This document shows, piece by piece, positions 16,971 to 25,777 of a DNA stretch of 64,000 nt (position 1 is the stretch's first letter; every line of letters begins with the position of its first letter). Under the pieces are notes generated by a model. The model had not been told where the DNA came from. It searched no databases and saw only the letters and a program-made list of their open reading frames with translations. The stretch is from an uncultured Lachnospiraceae bacterium. Lineage in GTDB: Bacteria; Bacillota; Clostridia; Lachnospirales; Lachnospiraceae. Both the position numbers and the translations under genes were made by a program. The stretch is taken from positions 26,790 through 90,789 of the forward strand of contig CACZXG010000010.1 of NCBI GenBank assembly GCA_902785055.1. Direction: 5' to 3'.

Positions 16971-17846
16971 ATGAAACTTAATCAATTGGAATACTTCTGC
17001 GCCGTTTGCCGCTACCACAGCATCACCCGGGCGGCGGAAGAATTATATGTGACGCAGCCCACGATCTCGGTCGCGATCCGCGAGCTGGAGAATGAATTGA
17101 AGCTCCGCCTGTTTCATCATGAAAAGAACAGGATCTCTCTGACAAAGGAAGGGGAAGCGTTCTATCGGCGGGCGGAAGCGCTGCTCAAGGAGACACGGGC
17201 CATGGTCTCAGAGTTCTCCTCTTTGGGAGAACAGGAGACGCCGATCAGGATCGGAATCCCTCCGCTGATCAGCACGGTGTTCTTTCCAAGTCTTACAGAC
17301 GGGTTTCAGGAGAAGACAGGACTGCCGGTCCAACTTTTCGAATACGGTTCCGTGAAAGCCTGCAATCTGGTGCAGGAGGAGAAACTCGACTGCGCGCTCG
17401 TCAATATGGACTTTTATAACATTGACCAGTTTAATTCCCATGTACTGATGGAAGATTCGTATGTGTACTGTATTGGCAGAAATCACAGGTATGCGGGGGA
17501 GAAAGAGGTTACCTTCGAGATGCTGAGGGATGAGAAGATCATCCTCTTCAATACCGACTCTGTTCAAAATGAGACAGTGACGGCCCGCTACAGAGCTATG
17601 GGACTTACGCCCAACGTAATCGCATATTCCAGCCAGCTTTACACGATCCTCAACTTCCTGCGGGGCGGCATCTGCGGCGCGCTGCTGTACTCTGTTCTGG
17701 CGGTCAACCCAAGGGATTTTGTGCAGATTCCGATCCGTCCCGAGATCACCAGTAAGTTCGGCGTCATATGGAAGAAAGGAGTGTTTGTGCCGGAGCGCAC
17801 CAACAAATTCATAGAGTATATCAAAAAGTATCCGATCATCAGATGA
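16971..17846 (+). CDS. LysR family transcriptional regulator of the tartrate/malate genes
   Basis: A 291-residue LTTR. The winged HTH covers residues 1-60 (LEYFCAVCRYHSITRAAEELYVTQPTISVAIRELENEL), then a linker helix and an effector domain starting near residue 90 (PIRIGIPPLISTVFFPSLTDGF). It reads in the same direction as the transporter-dehydratase genes starting 237 bp downstream. Placement parallels E. coli ttdR beside ttdABT, so activation by tartrate or a C4 acid is the likely role. A terminator follows the gene, so the downstream genes need their own promoter. Confidence 0.85.
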   Translation: MKLNQLEYFCAVCRYHSITRAAEELYVTQPTISVAIRELENELKLRLFHHEKNRISLTKEGEAFYRRAEALLKETRAMVSEFSSLGEQETPIRIGIPPLISTVFFPSLTDGFQEKTGLPVQLFEYGSVKACNLVQEEKLDCALVNMDFYNIDQFNSHVLMEDSYVYCIGRNHRYAGEKEVTFEMLRDEKIILFNTDSVQNETVTARYRAMGLTPNVIAYSSQLYTILNFLRGGICGALLYSVLAVNPRDFVQIPIRPEITSKFGVIWKKGVFVPERTNKFIEYIKKYPIIR

Positions 17847-17848
17847 AA

Positions 17849-17885
17849 GAGCCCGGGGAGATGGCAGCATTTCCCCGGGTTTTCT
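17849..17885 (+). terminator. Intrinsic terminator after the LysR gene
   Basis: CCCGGGGA and TCCCCGGG around a 12-nt loop, followed by TTTTC. Confidence 0.75.
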
Positions 17886-17907
17886 CTTTCTATTTCAGCC
17901 AGACAAC

Positions 17908-17962
17908 ATATCTGATATAGTGCACAAAACTGATTGACAGTATAAATTTTGCCTATGCATAT
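17908..17962 (+). promoter_or_regulatory. Candidate LysR-controlled promoter region
   Basis: ATATCTGATAT at 17908-17918 is a perfect 5-bp inverted repeat around T. TTGACA follows at 17934-17939, with a weak GCATAT 17 bp further. The layout, a dyad just upstream of a promoter with a poor -10, fits an activator-dependent LTTR promoter. The binding site is a guess from position. Confidence 0.3.
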
Positions 17963-18083
17963 CTAAAAACACACAAATTTACTTATCGCTATCCCCCATA
18001 TACAATAAAGACAGATCAAATGAATCCCGGCCGGATCATCAAACTTTAGAAGCTTTTAACCTTGCTTATGGAGGAAAGAGAAA

Positions 18084-19358
18084 ATGAGTCCAGCCACAAT
18101 TACACTGATTTTTCTGGCTTTTGCCATTGTTATGTTCGTTACGGAGAAGATTCCGCTCGGCCTCACATCCATGATCGTCTGCGTCGGCCTCTGTGTCACA
18201 CGCGTTCTCGATGTCAAGACCGCCTTCGCGGGATTCATCGACTCAAACGTCATCCTGTTCGTAGCGATGTTCATCGTCGGCGGCGCGTTTTTTGAAACGG
18301 GAATGGCCAATGAGATCGGAGGCATTGTCACAAAGTTTGCCAAAACAGAGAGAAGCCTGATCGTAGCGATCATGGTCATCGTTGGTCTGATGAGCGGCGT
18401 TCTCTCCAACACGGGAACGGCAGCAGTCCTGATCCCGGTCGTGATCGGAATCGCGGCAAAGTCCGGATTCAAGCGCTCCAGACTCCTGATGCCCCTCGTA
18501 TTCGCGGCGGCCATGGGCGGCAACCTCTCCCTGATCGGAGCGCCCGGCAACATGATCGCCCAGTCAGCCCTTGAGCCCCTCGGATTAAAGTTCGGATTTT
18601 TCGAATACGCGATCGTGGGACTTCCGATCCTGATCTGCGGTATCATCTTTTACGCGACCATCGGTTTCAATCTTTTGCCCAATCATGACACAACGGATAA
18701 CGGAGATTCCGTATTCGACAACCAGAGAGATTTCTCAAAGGTACCGCAGTGGAAGAAGACACTCTCCCTGGTCATCCTGATCCTGACACTGGCAGCAATG
18801 GTCTTCGAGGACCAGATCGGCATTAAGCTCTGTGTCTCCGGATGCGTCGGCGCGATCCTTTTGATCCTCACTGGTGTTATCTCTGAGAAAGAGGCGCTCA
18901 AATCGATCGATCTTAAGACCATCTTCCTCTTCGGCGGAACGCTCTCCCTGGCATCTGCACTACAGAGCACAGGTGCAGGCGAAATGATCGCAAGTAAAGT
19001 GATCGGCGCGCTGGGTTCCAATCCCTCCCCGCTCATCTTCACTTTCGTAGTATTTATCCTCTGCTGCGTGATGACCAACTTCATGTCCAACACAGCGACC
19101 ACCGCTCTGATGGCTCCCATCTGCCTCTCTATCGCACAGGGCATGGGCGCGGATCCCAGAGCAGTCCTGATGGCATGCGTCATCGGCGGCTCCTGCGCAT
19201 ACGCAACGCCGATCGGCATGCCCGCCAACACCATGGTTGTAGGCGCCGGCAATTACAAGTTCATCGATTACGTGAAATCCGGTCTTCCGCTGATCGTCAT
19301 CGCTACTGTAGTAAGTATGATCATTCTTCCGATCGCATTTCCCTTCTACCCGGGCTGA
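18084..19358 (+). CDS. SLC13/DASS-type anion permease, probably dicarboxylate or tartrate
   Basis: A 424-residue integral membrane protein of the ion-transporter superfamily with about 11 hydrophobic segments. Two inverted structural repeats each carry a substrate/cation motif: GVLSNTGTAAVLIPVV and MTNFMSNTATTALMAPI (the SNT motif of DASS carriers). NLSLIGAPGNMIAQSA and SCAYATPIGMPANTMV are the paired loops. It is first in the operon before tartrate dehydratase, so import of tartrate or another C4 acid is likely. The shorter length compared with CitT/TtdT means substrate should not be over-read. Confidence 0.8.
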   Translation: MSPATITLIFLAFAIVMFVTEKIPLGLTSMIVCVGLCVTRVLDVKTAFAGFIDSNVILFVAMFIVGGAFFETGMANEIGGIVTKFAKTERSLIVAIMVIVGLMSGVLSNTGTAAVLIPVVIGIAAKSGFKRSRLLMPLVFAAAMGGNLSLIGAPGNMIAQSALEPLGLKFGFFEYAIVGLPILICGIIFYATIGFNLLPNHDTTDNGDSVFDNQRDFSKVPQWKKTLSLVILILTLAAMVFEDQIGIKLCVSGCVGAILLILTGVISEKEALKSIDLKTIFLFGGTLSLASALQSTGAGEMIASKVIGALGSNPSPLIFTFVVFILCCVMTNFMSNTATTALMAPICLSIAQGMGADPRAVLMACVIGGSCAYATPIGMPANTMVVGAGNYKFIDYVKSGLPLIVIATVVSMIILPIAFPFYPG

Positions 19359-19443
19359 TGCAGACGGATTGAGATATCAAAATATTGAAACTATCAATTA
19401 TACTTCAACGTAAAACACTCATAACATATGAAAGGAGATTCTC

Positions 19444-20352
19444 ATGTCACACGAAGCACAGGTAAAGAAACTCAAAGACATTATGGCGCAGTTTGTAGGA
19501 TTCACCGGCATCAAGCTCCCCGACGACGTCATCGCAAAGCTCCAGGAGCTCAGTGAGAAGGAGACTTCCCCGATGGCAAAGGTCATCTATGAGACCATGT
19601 TCCGCAACCAGGAACTGGCTGTAAAACTGAACCGCCCTTCCTGCCAGGATACAGGAGTCCTGCAGTTCTGGGTAAAATGCGGCACACAGTTCCCTTATAT
19701 CGACGATCTGGAAGTGCTTCTTAAGGAAGCAGTAATGCAGGCTACAATTGATACTCCTCTTCGCCACAATTCCGTGCAGACTTTTGACGAGTACAACACA
19801 GGCAAAAATGTCGGCAAGGGTACACCTACTGTCTGGTGGGACATCGTTCCTCACTCTGATAAATGTGAGATCTACACATATATGGCAGGCGGCGGATGCA
19901 CGCTTCCCGGCAACGCAACTGTTCTGATGCCCGGCGAAGGCTACGAAGGCGTCACAAAGTTTGTCCTCGACAGAATGACAACTTACGGACTCAATGCATG
20001 TCCGCCTCTGTTGGTTGGCGTAGGCGTCGGCACTTCCGTAGAGACCGCAGCCCTCAATTCCAAGAAGGCACTGATGCGTCCCATCGGATCCCACAATGAC
20101 AACGCCAATGCTGCCAAGATGGAGAAGCTCCTTGAGGACGGCATCAACGCGATCGGCCTCGGTCCCCAGGGTATGGGCGGCAACTACTCAGTTATGGGCG
20201 TCAACATCGAGAATACAGCCCGTCATCCTTCCGCGATCGGCGTCGCAGTAAACGTCGGATGCTGGAGCCACAGAAGAGGCCATATCGTTTTTGACAAGGA
20301 CCTCAACTTCACCGTAGATACGCACACAGGATTTGAATACAAAGAGAAGTAA
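19444..20352 (+). CDS. ttdA: L(+)-tartrate dehydratase alpha subunit (class I fumarase-type)
   Basis: A 302-residue iron-sulfur hydro-lyase subunit. It follows E. coli TtdA almost throughout: LNRPSCQDTG with a cluster cysteine, APLRHN-like TPLRHNSVQTFDEYNTGKN, YMAGGGCTLPG, NACPPLLVGVGVGTSVETAA, RPIGS, GPQGMGGN and HPSAIGVAVNVGCWSHRRG. With TtdB it converts L-tartrate to oxaloacetate using an oxygen-sensitive [4Fe-4S] cluster. Two-subunit fumarases are close relatives, so fumarase activity is the main alternative. It has a good AAAGGAG site and lies 85 bp after the permease gene. Confidence 0.85.
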   Translation: MSHEAQVKKLKDIMAQFVGFTGIKLPDDVIAKLQELSEKETSPMAKVIYETMFRNQELAVKLNRPSCQDTGVLQFWVKCGTQFPYIDDLEVLLKEAVMQATIDTPLRHNSVQTFDEYNTGKNVGKGTPTVWWDIVPHSDKCEIYTYMAGGGCTLPGNATVLMPGEGYEGVTKFVLDRMTTYGLNACPPLLVGVGVGTSVETAALNSKKALMRPIGSHNDNANAAKMEKLLEDGINAIGLGPQGMGGNYSVMGVNIENTARHPSAIGVAVNVGCWSHRRGHIVFDKDLNFTVDTHTGFEYKEK

Positions 20353-20427
20353 GTCGCAGCAACAGTAAGTCCTTAGATTTATCCGAAAGATGCAGATATA
20401 TATAAACTCAGGAAGGAGTGTACGAAA

Positions 20428-21057
20428 ATGGCAGTAGAAATCAGAGACGGCAAGAAGATCCTGGTCACCCCCATATCCGCGGAGGACCTCAAAGATATCC
20501 ATATCGGCGACATTATTTACCTGACAGGCGATCTCACAACCTGCCGCGACGTGGCGCACCGCCGCGTTGTTGAGGAGGGACGCGAGATTCCCGTAGATGT
20601 CAGAGATGCAGCGATCCTGCACGCAGGCCCCATCATCCGTCCTCTGGGAGACGACAAATATGAGATGGTCTCCGTAGGACCGACAACCTCCATGCGCATG
20701 GAGAAGTTTGAGTATGAATTTGTCAAGATCACAGGTGTTCGCGTCATTCTCGGCAAGGGAGGCATGAAAGAAAATACAGAGCGCGCTTGCAAAGACTTCG
20801 GCGCGATCCACTGTGTATTCCCCGCCGGCAACGCCGTTGTCGCAGCGACAGAAGTTGAGGAGATCGTCGAGGCGCAGTGGAAGGACCTGGGAATGCCCGA
20901 GACCCTCTGGCACAGCCACGTAAAGGAATTCGGCCCTCTCATCGTTTCCATTGACTCCTATGGAAGAAATTACTTCGAGGAGAAGAAAGTGGAGTATAAT
21001 CGTAAGAAAGACGAGCAGGTAGAGCTGATCAGCAAGCAGGTCGGATTTATCAAATAA
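20428..21057 (+). CDS. ttdB: L(+)-tartrate dehydratase beta subunit
   Basis: A 209-residue partner of TtdA. Family features are [61 protein letters not shown], the catalytic region [15 protein letters not shown] and an end close to that of E. coli TtdB. It supplies residues that bind the substrate carboxylates. It follows ttdA by 75 bp and has an AGGAG site, so the subunits should be co-expressed. The same fumarase caveat applies. Confidence 0.87.
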   Translation: MAVEIRDGKKILVTPISAEDLKDIHIGDIIYLTGDLTTCRDVAHRRVVEEGREIPVDVRDAAILHAGPIIRPLGDDKYEMVSVGPTTSMRMEKFEYEFVKITGVRVILGKGGMKENTERACKDFGAIHCVFPAGNAVVAATEVEEIVEAQWKDLGMPETLWHSHVKEFGPLIVSIDSYGRNYFEEKKVEYNRKKDEQVELISKQVGFIK

Positions 21058-21078
21058 GCAGTTGTGGAGGAGGAGATT

Positions 21079-22146
21079 ATGAAGGAATATCGGATCGCTG
21101 TCGTCGCAGGAGACGGAATCGGACCGGAAGTCATGGCGGAGTGCAAAAAAGTGCTGAATGCAGCAGCCTCACTCGACGGAAATTTCCGGTTTTCCTTCAC
21201 GGATTTCCCCTGGGGCTGCGAGTATTATCTGAAGACCGGACAAATGATGCCGGAGGACGGAATTGAGATATTGGCAAAATATGACGCGATCCTTTTGGGA
21301 GCAGTCGGATATCCGGGAGTTCCGGACAATGTCTCCCTGCGGGGGCTTCTGATCAGGATCCGTCACGATTTTGACCAGTATATAAACCTGAGACCGGTTA
21401 AGCTCCTGAAGGGAGCGCAGTGCCCGCTCAAAGATGTTAAGGCGGAAGAGATCGACATGACCTTCATCCGTGAGAACACGGAGGGAGAGTACTCCGGACA
21501 GGGCGCGTGGCTTTACAAGGGGCAGCCGGGTGAGGTGGTCATCCAGGACAGCGTCTTTTCCCGCAAGGGAACGGAGCGAGTCATCCGGTACGCATACGAG
21601 CTGGCGAGGAAGGAGCACAAGACGCTCACCAGTGTCAGCAAGGCAAATGCGCTCAACTATTCGATGGTCTTCTGGGACAGCATTTTCAAGGAAGTGGGAG
21701 AGGAGTACCCGGATGTGGTAACGCATTCGCTCCTTGTGGACGCGGCGTCGATGTTCATGGTCAAGGATCCCGGAAGGTTCCAGATCGTGGTCACATCAAA
21801 CCTGTTCGGCGATATTTTGACCGATCTGGGAGCAGCGATCGCGGGCGGTATGGGATTGGCGGCAGGCGCCAACCTCAATCCGGAGAGAAAGTTCCCCTCT
21901 ATGTTTGAACCGATCCACGGATCTGCGCCGGACATCGCAGGACAGCAGATCGCCAATCCGCTGGCGGCAATCTGGTCTGCATCGCAGCTTCTTGATTTCT
22001 TCGGACACGAGGATTTGGGAAAGAAGATTCTGGAAACGATGGAAGTGATGCTGACAGAGCACAGGGATAAACTCACGCCGGACCAAGGGGGTTCAGCCAA
22101 AACTTCTGAGTGCGGCGACGCGTTTGTTGAGCTGCTGGTAAAGTGA
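21079..22146 (+). CDS. Tartrate dehydrogenase/decarboxylase or D-malate dehydrogenase
   Basis: A 355-residue NAD- and metal-dependent beta-decarboxylating dehydrogenase of the isopropylmalate/isocitrate family. GDGIGPEVM begins the fold; YINLRPVKLLKGA, FIRENTEGEYSGQG, LTSVSKANAL, DAASMFMVKDP and SNLFGDILTDLGAAIAGGMG are seen. The YINLRPVK and ENTEGEYS patterns point to the DmlA/tartrate dehydrogenase group and not to LeuB. It can give pyruvate from D-malate or act on tartrate. ATG 21079 has GGAGGAGG upstream; the GTG at 21064 lies before that site and is rejected. It closes the operon. Confidence 0.8.
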   Translation: MKEYRIAVVAGDGIGPEVMAECKKVLNAAASLDGNFRFSFTDFPWGCEYYLKTGQMMPEDGIEILAKYDAILLGAVGYPGVPDNVSLRGLLIRIRHDFDQYINLRPVKLLKGAQCPLKDVKAEEIDMTFIRENTEGEYSGQGAWLYKGQPGEVVIQDSVFSRKGTERVIRYAYELARKEHKTLTSVSKANALNYSMVFWDSIFKEVGEEYPDVVTHSLLVDAASMFMVKDPGRFQIVVTSNLFGDILTDLGAAIAGGMGLAAGANLNPERKFPSMFEPIHGSAPDIAGQQIANPLAAIWSASQLLDFFGHEDLGKKILETMEVMLTEHRDKLTPDQGGSAKTSECGDAFVELLVK

Positions 22147-22169
22147 TTAAAGATATTGTGAAATGAAAT

Positions 22170-22206
22170 GAGCCGCCAAGGGTTAATCCTTTGGCGGCTC
22201 ATTTTC
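22170..22206 (+). terminator. Intrinsic terminator of the tartrate unit
   Basis: GAGCCGCCAAAGG-type stem (GAGCCGCCAAGGG with CCTTTGGCGGCTC) followed by ATTTTC. Confidence 0.75.
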
Positions 22207-22287
22207 GATCAGCAACATATTTGATATCGAACAAAGTGTCTGATACAATTCAAGAAGACCAGGAAACGGTGTAAATAGGAGATAGCA

Positions 22288-22470
22288 ATGGATAAAGATA
22301 TTAATAAGAATACAGCGGATGAGACCACCGGTTTTTGCGGCGGCTGCCGCAGCAACTGCCCCCTCTCTGCCCCGAATTGTCCGACAGGCATGGAGAGAGC
22401 AGGCTGGAGCACTGAAGAAATTGAGAAAGCGATGGCTGAGCGGGCAGTGCCCATTAAACGTCACAGTTAA
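22288..22470 (+). CDS. 60-residue cysteine-rich small protein
   Basis: The peptide has four cysteines in a compact centre: FCGGCRSNCPLSAPNCPTGM, then a helical tail ERAGWSTEEIEKAMAERAV. The spacing CxxCxxxC...C could bind zinc or an iron-sulfur cluster, or could form disulfides, though there is no signal peptide. GGAGA precedes the ATG at good distance. I do not recognise the family. It is convergent with the cupin gene, with only a short gap. Confidence 0.55.
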   Translation: MDKDINKNTADETTGFCGGCRSNCPLSAPNCPTGMERAGWSTEEIEKAMAERAVPIKRHS

Positions 22471-22502
22471 CTCAGCATCTGAACGGCTTTTGGTGACGCG
22501 TC

Positions 22503-22841
22503 TTAGTCCTCTACAAAGTCTTTCCGGTAGGGATTGAAGATATCCAGCAGAACGCCGGCTTCCAGACACACGCAGCCATGGATGACGTCATTGGTCTTGA
22601 GCATTGTGTCGCCTTTTCTTACGACATTCTTTACGCCGTCGATCTCGAACTCAAAAGCCCCGCTCGCCACATAGGTGATCTGTGTGTGGGGGTGATGATG
22701 AAGGGATCCGACGGCGCCTTTCTCGAAGGTGTTCTCTACTACCATCAGATCATCCGAATAAGCCAGAACGCGGCGGGTGACTCCGCCTCCCATATCCTGC
22801 GGCTTTACGTCTTTGTAATATACCCATCTGTCGTTTTTCAT
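22503..22841 (-). CDS. Small cupin-domain protein
   Basis: A 112-residue single-domain cupin. The metal-binding motif is GSLHHHPHTQITYVASGAFEFEI (H-x-H and Glu side), with a second motif around TNDVIHGCVCLE. Proteins of this size (often tagged as cupin or pectin-degradation-like) bind a metal and a small ligand, with varied roles. No neighbour indicates a substrate. It has no obvious operon partner. Confidence 0.8.
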   Translation of the reverse strand: MKNDRWVYYKDVKPQDMGGGVTRRVLAYSDDLMVVENTFEKGAVGSLHHHPHTQITYVASGAFEFEIDGVKNVVRKGDTMLKTNDVIHGCVCLEAGVLLDIFNPYRKDFVED

Positions 22842-22990
22842 AATTAATACCTCTGACGGGAGTGCTGTACTGCCGGCGCCGCCGCACTCTCTTTTTTAGT
22901 TAACGGCGCCTCGGGTTTATGTTCTTTATTTATAGTACATAATCCTGAAAGGATGCCGCAATGGTAAATATTTAAGGTGTGATACTCCGC

Positions 22991-23019
22991 TTGATTTGTC
23001 GTCAGAATATAGCTACTAT
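22991..23019 (+). promoter_or_regulatory. Sigma-A type promoter for the isomerase-kinase fusion
   Basis: TTGATT at 22991-22996 and TACTAT at 23014-23019, spacer 17 bp. Otherwise the 256-bp gap 22842-23097 shows no gene. Confidence 0.45.
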
Positions 23020-23097
23020 TATTCTGTATGAGAATGTCTGTATACTGTCAGATCAATACCGAAGCAGTGTAAAAAAGAGCGCAATACGAGGTGGGGC

Positions 23098-24948
23098 ATG
23101 AGTATTCTGAAATTAAAACCGGCCTGCAAGGACTATCTGTGGGGCGGGCACAGACTGGTAGATGAGTATAATGTTGAGTATGAAGGAGACATCCTCGCAG
23201 AGGCGTGGGAGCTCTCCTGTCATCCCGACGGCCCGTCAATAATCATGAACGGACCCTACAAGGGAAAATCCCTGCGGGACTATCTTGAAGCAGAGGGGAT
23301 GGAAGTGCTTGGAACCCATTGCCGCAGATTCCGGGAATTCCCTATTTTGACCAAGTTCATTGACGCGAAGGACAACCTGTCGATCCAGGTCCACCCGAGC
23401 AACGGATTCGCGCTGCAGAACGAAGGCCAGTATGGCAAAACAGAGATGTGGTACGTTCTCGACGCTGAGGAAGGCGCATTCCTGTATTACGGCTTCAAAC
23501 AGGAGATCACAAGGGAAGAATTCGCCAGGAGGATCGAGGAGAACACGCTGCTTGAGGTGCTAAACGCTGTTCCCGTCAAAAAGGGCGACGTCCTGTTCAT
23601 CGAGTCCGGCACCCTTCACGCGATCGGCAAGGGAATCCTGATCGCCGAGATCCAGCAGAACTCCAATGTAACCTATCGCGTGTACGATTACGGCCGCGTC
23701 GGCAAGGACGGCAAGAAGCGAGACCTGCACATCGAGAAGGCATTGGCTGTGACCAGCCGCGTTCCGATCATAAAGAGCGGCAGCGAGTATCCGCATGTGG
23801 CGGACTGCGATTACTTTACAGTCGACAAACTGAACCTGGACGGAAGACTCACATACCGCATGCAGGGAACTGTTACGGGAGAATCCTTCCTGAGCATTCT
23901 GATCCTGGACGGTGAAGGCACGATCAGCTGCAAGGGCGAGTCGGTATCCTACCGCAAAGGAGACAGCTTCTTCCTGGCAGCAGGCAGCGGCGACTGGCAG
24001 ATCGAGGGGAGATGCGACGCTCTGCTCACCACGATCCGCGAGAAAGCAAGCCCGATCCGTGCGGGCGTCATCATTGGCAGCACCGAGACGCAGATCGGAC
24101 TGGTAAACGACCACCAGCAGATCATCGCGATGCGCACTTTCCCCACGGATGTGGTGAAGGATGCTTCGGAGTTTATCGACGAAGTGGCGCAGGCGACACT
24201 GGATCTTCTGAAGGAGCAGGAAATCCCGCTGGATCAGTGTATCGGCGTTGGAGCAGGCGTTCCCGGAACCATCGACAGGCGCGAAGGAAAAGTGATCTAT
24301 TCCAACAACCTGCGCTGGAGGGATGTGGATCTGGTAAAGGAACTCGGGCGTGTTATCCCCTGCCCGGTCCGCATAGCGAATGACGCGGACTGCGCGGCCC
24401 TGGGCGAAGCGGTGGCAGGAGCCGGCAAGGACTACTCCGATGTTGTCATGTTCACTCTCGGCGGCGGAGTAGGCGGCGGTATTATCCTGGGAGGCCAGGT
24501 CTTTGAGGGCGGCATCATGGGCGGCAGCGAAGTCGGGCACCAGGTTGTGCGGGTCAATGGAAGACGCTGCACCTGCGGCAGAAAGGGCTGCCTTGAGGCT
24601 TATGTATCGGTGCCCGCGCTCCAGCGCTCGGCAGAGGAAGCCACAGGCCGCAAGATGAAACCGGAGGAGATCTTCAGGGGAGCTTCAAAGGGAAATATCG
24701 ATCTGCAGGAAACCGTGCAGCAGTATGAAGAAATGCTGGGGACCGGCATTGTCAACATCGTCAACATGTTCCGGCCGCAGCTGATCCTGCTCGGCGGCGC
24801 CATGAGCGAATATGCCCAGACTATGATCGGACCGATCCGCGAGATCATGGAGAGAGACTGCTTCGGCGGCGTTAACGGCAAGATCCCGGAGATCGCGGCA
24901 GCAGAGCTCGGCAGCAATGCGGGCATGATCGGAGCGGCGAACCTGTAA
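23098..24948 (+). CDS. Fusion of type I mannose-6-phosphate isomerase and ROK sugar kinase
   Basis: A 616-residue two-enzyme fusion. Residues 1-310 are a short-type phosphomannose isomerase: zinc ligands in LSIQVHP, YGKTEMWYVL and SGTLHAIGKG, then a cupin-like tail. Residues 320-616 are a ROK kinase: VGAGVPGTID, NDADCAALGEA with the catalytic Asp, TLGGGVGGGIILGG, and the zinc signature GHQVVRVNGRRCTCGRKGCLE. Together they could phosphorylate mannose (or glucose) and isomerise mannose 6-phosphate to fructose 6-phosphate in one polypeptide. The ROK N-terminal phosphate motif (VIIGSTETQIGL) is degenerate compared with DIGGT-K, so kinase activity needs testing. The frame is continuous with no sign of an assembly error. 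Confidence 0.85.
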   Translation: MSILKLKPACKDYLWGGHRLVDEYNVEYEGDILAEAWELSCHPDGPSIIMNGPYKGKSLRDYLEAEGMEVLGTHCRRFREFPILTKFIDAKDNLSIQVHPSNGFALQNEGQYGKTEMWYVLDAEEGAFLYYGFKQEITREEFARRIEENTLLEVLNAVPVKKGDVLFIESGTLHAIGKGILIAEIQQNSNVTYRVYDYGRVGKDGKKRDLHIEKALAVTSRVPIIKSGSEYPHVADCDYFTVDKLNLDGRLTYRMQGTVTGESFLSILILDGEGTISCKGESVSYRKGDSFFLAAGSGDWQIEGRCDALLTTIREKASPIRAGVIIGSTETQIGLVNDHQQIIAMRTFPTDVVKDASEFIDEVAQATLDLLKEQEIPLDQCIGVGAGVPGTIDRREGKVIYSNNLRWRDVDLVKELGRVIPCPVRIANDADCAALGEAVAGAGKDYSDVVMFTLGGGVGGGIILGGQVFEGGIMGGSEVGHQVVRVNGRRCTCGRKGCLEAYVSVPALQRSAEEATGRKMKPEEIFRGASKGNIDLQETVQQYEEMLGTGIVNIVNMFRPQLILLGGAMSEYAQTMIGPIREIMERDCFGGVNGKIPEIAAAELGSNAGMIGAANL

Positions 24949-24958
24949 GGGATATTGA

Positions 24959-24995
24959 GAGGAGACAGAGGATGATTCGCTGTCTCCTCTTTTTG
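24959..24995 (+). terminator. Intrinsic terminator
   Basis: GAGGAGACAG pairs with CTGTCTCCTC, followed by TTTTT. The ribosome site of the next gene begins directly after it. Confidence 0.7.
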
Positions 24996-25008
24996 GGGAG
25001 GAAGCGCA

Positions 25009-25629
25009 ATGAAAAGAGCGTTTTTTTACGGAGATTCCAATACATTCGGATATGATCCGGCGGATTATCTCACCGGACGCTATCCTTGGAAGCATCGTTG
25101 GACCGGCATTTTGAAGGACAGGCTTACAGGGGAGTGGGAGATCAGGGCGGACGGCATGCCCGGACGGGTGATCCCGAAGCCGGGAAGGGCCGTCCGGTTT
25201 CTGGCGGACCGGGTGCGCGCGGAAATGCCGCTCGATCTGTTTGCGGTCATGCTCGGCACGAACGACATCCTGGGGACACGGCATCCTGACGCGGAGCGGA
25301 GCGCGCGAGAGATGGAGGTGCTGCTCGATGCTGTGCAGGAACTCGGGATCCCTCGGATCCTGCTCATCGCACCGCCAAGGATCGAACTGACGGATCTGTC
25401 TTTTGACGCATCCTATGTGCAGGGAGACCGCTCTTACGCGGAGAGATACCGAAGCCAGGGAAGGGAACTGACCAGGCTCTACAGGGAACTCGCGGCGCGC
25501 AAAGGACACCTGTTTGCGGACGCGTCTTCCTGGGATCTGGATTTTGCCTTCGACGCAGTGCACCTGTCTGAAAAAGGGCATGAGACGTTTGCTGAAGAAA
25601 TGACAGAGATCATGAGGGAGATTACTTGA
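25009..25629 (+). CDS. SGNH/GDSL family hydrolase (arylesterase-like)
   Basis: A 206-residue esterase of the SGNH fold. Block I is FFYGDSNTFGY with the catalytic Ser, block III is VMLGTNDIL with the oxyanion Asn, and block V is DAVHLSEKGHE with the Asp-His pair. No signal peptide, so it is cytosolic. It may deacetylate sugars, in keeping with the glycosidase downstream, but the family is broad. GGGGAGG lies before the start. Confidence 0.85.
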   Translation: MKRAFFYGDSNTFGYDPADYLTGRYPWKHRWTGILKDRLTGEWEIRADGMPGRVIPKPGRAVRFLADRVRAEMPLDLFAVMLGTNDILGTRHPDAERSAREMEVLLDAVQELGIPRILLIAPPRIELTDLSFDASYVQGDRSYAERYRSQGRELTRLYRELAARKGHLFADASSWDLDFAFDAVHLSEKGHETFAEEMTEIMREIT

Positions 25630-25777
25630 AAAAACAGTCTGTTTTGGACAGAAAAATGTTGGAGATGCCAATATACTTTGATTCCGCAGTTTCCTATAAT
25701 GGAGAATAGAGCGGCTTCAGAGACAGCGTGTTCCGCAGTGTTTCAGTAAGACTTGAAGATAGCCACAGGGGGTTACT

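Noticed and set aside
23098-24948. Assembly error joining two separate genes
   Set aside because: The frame is continuous, both domains are complete, and no start codon with a ribosome site stands out at the junction near residue 315.
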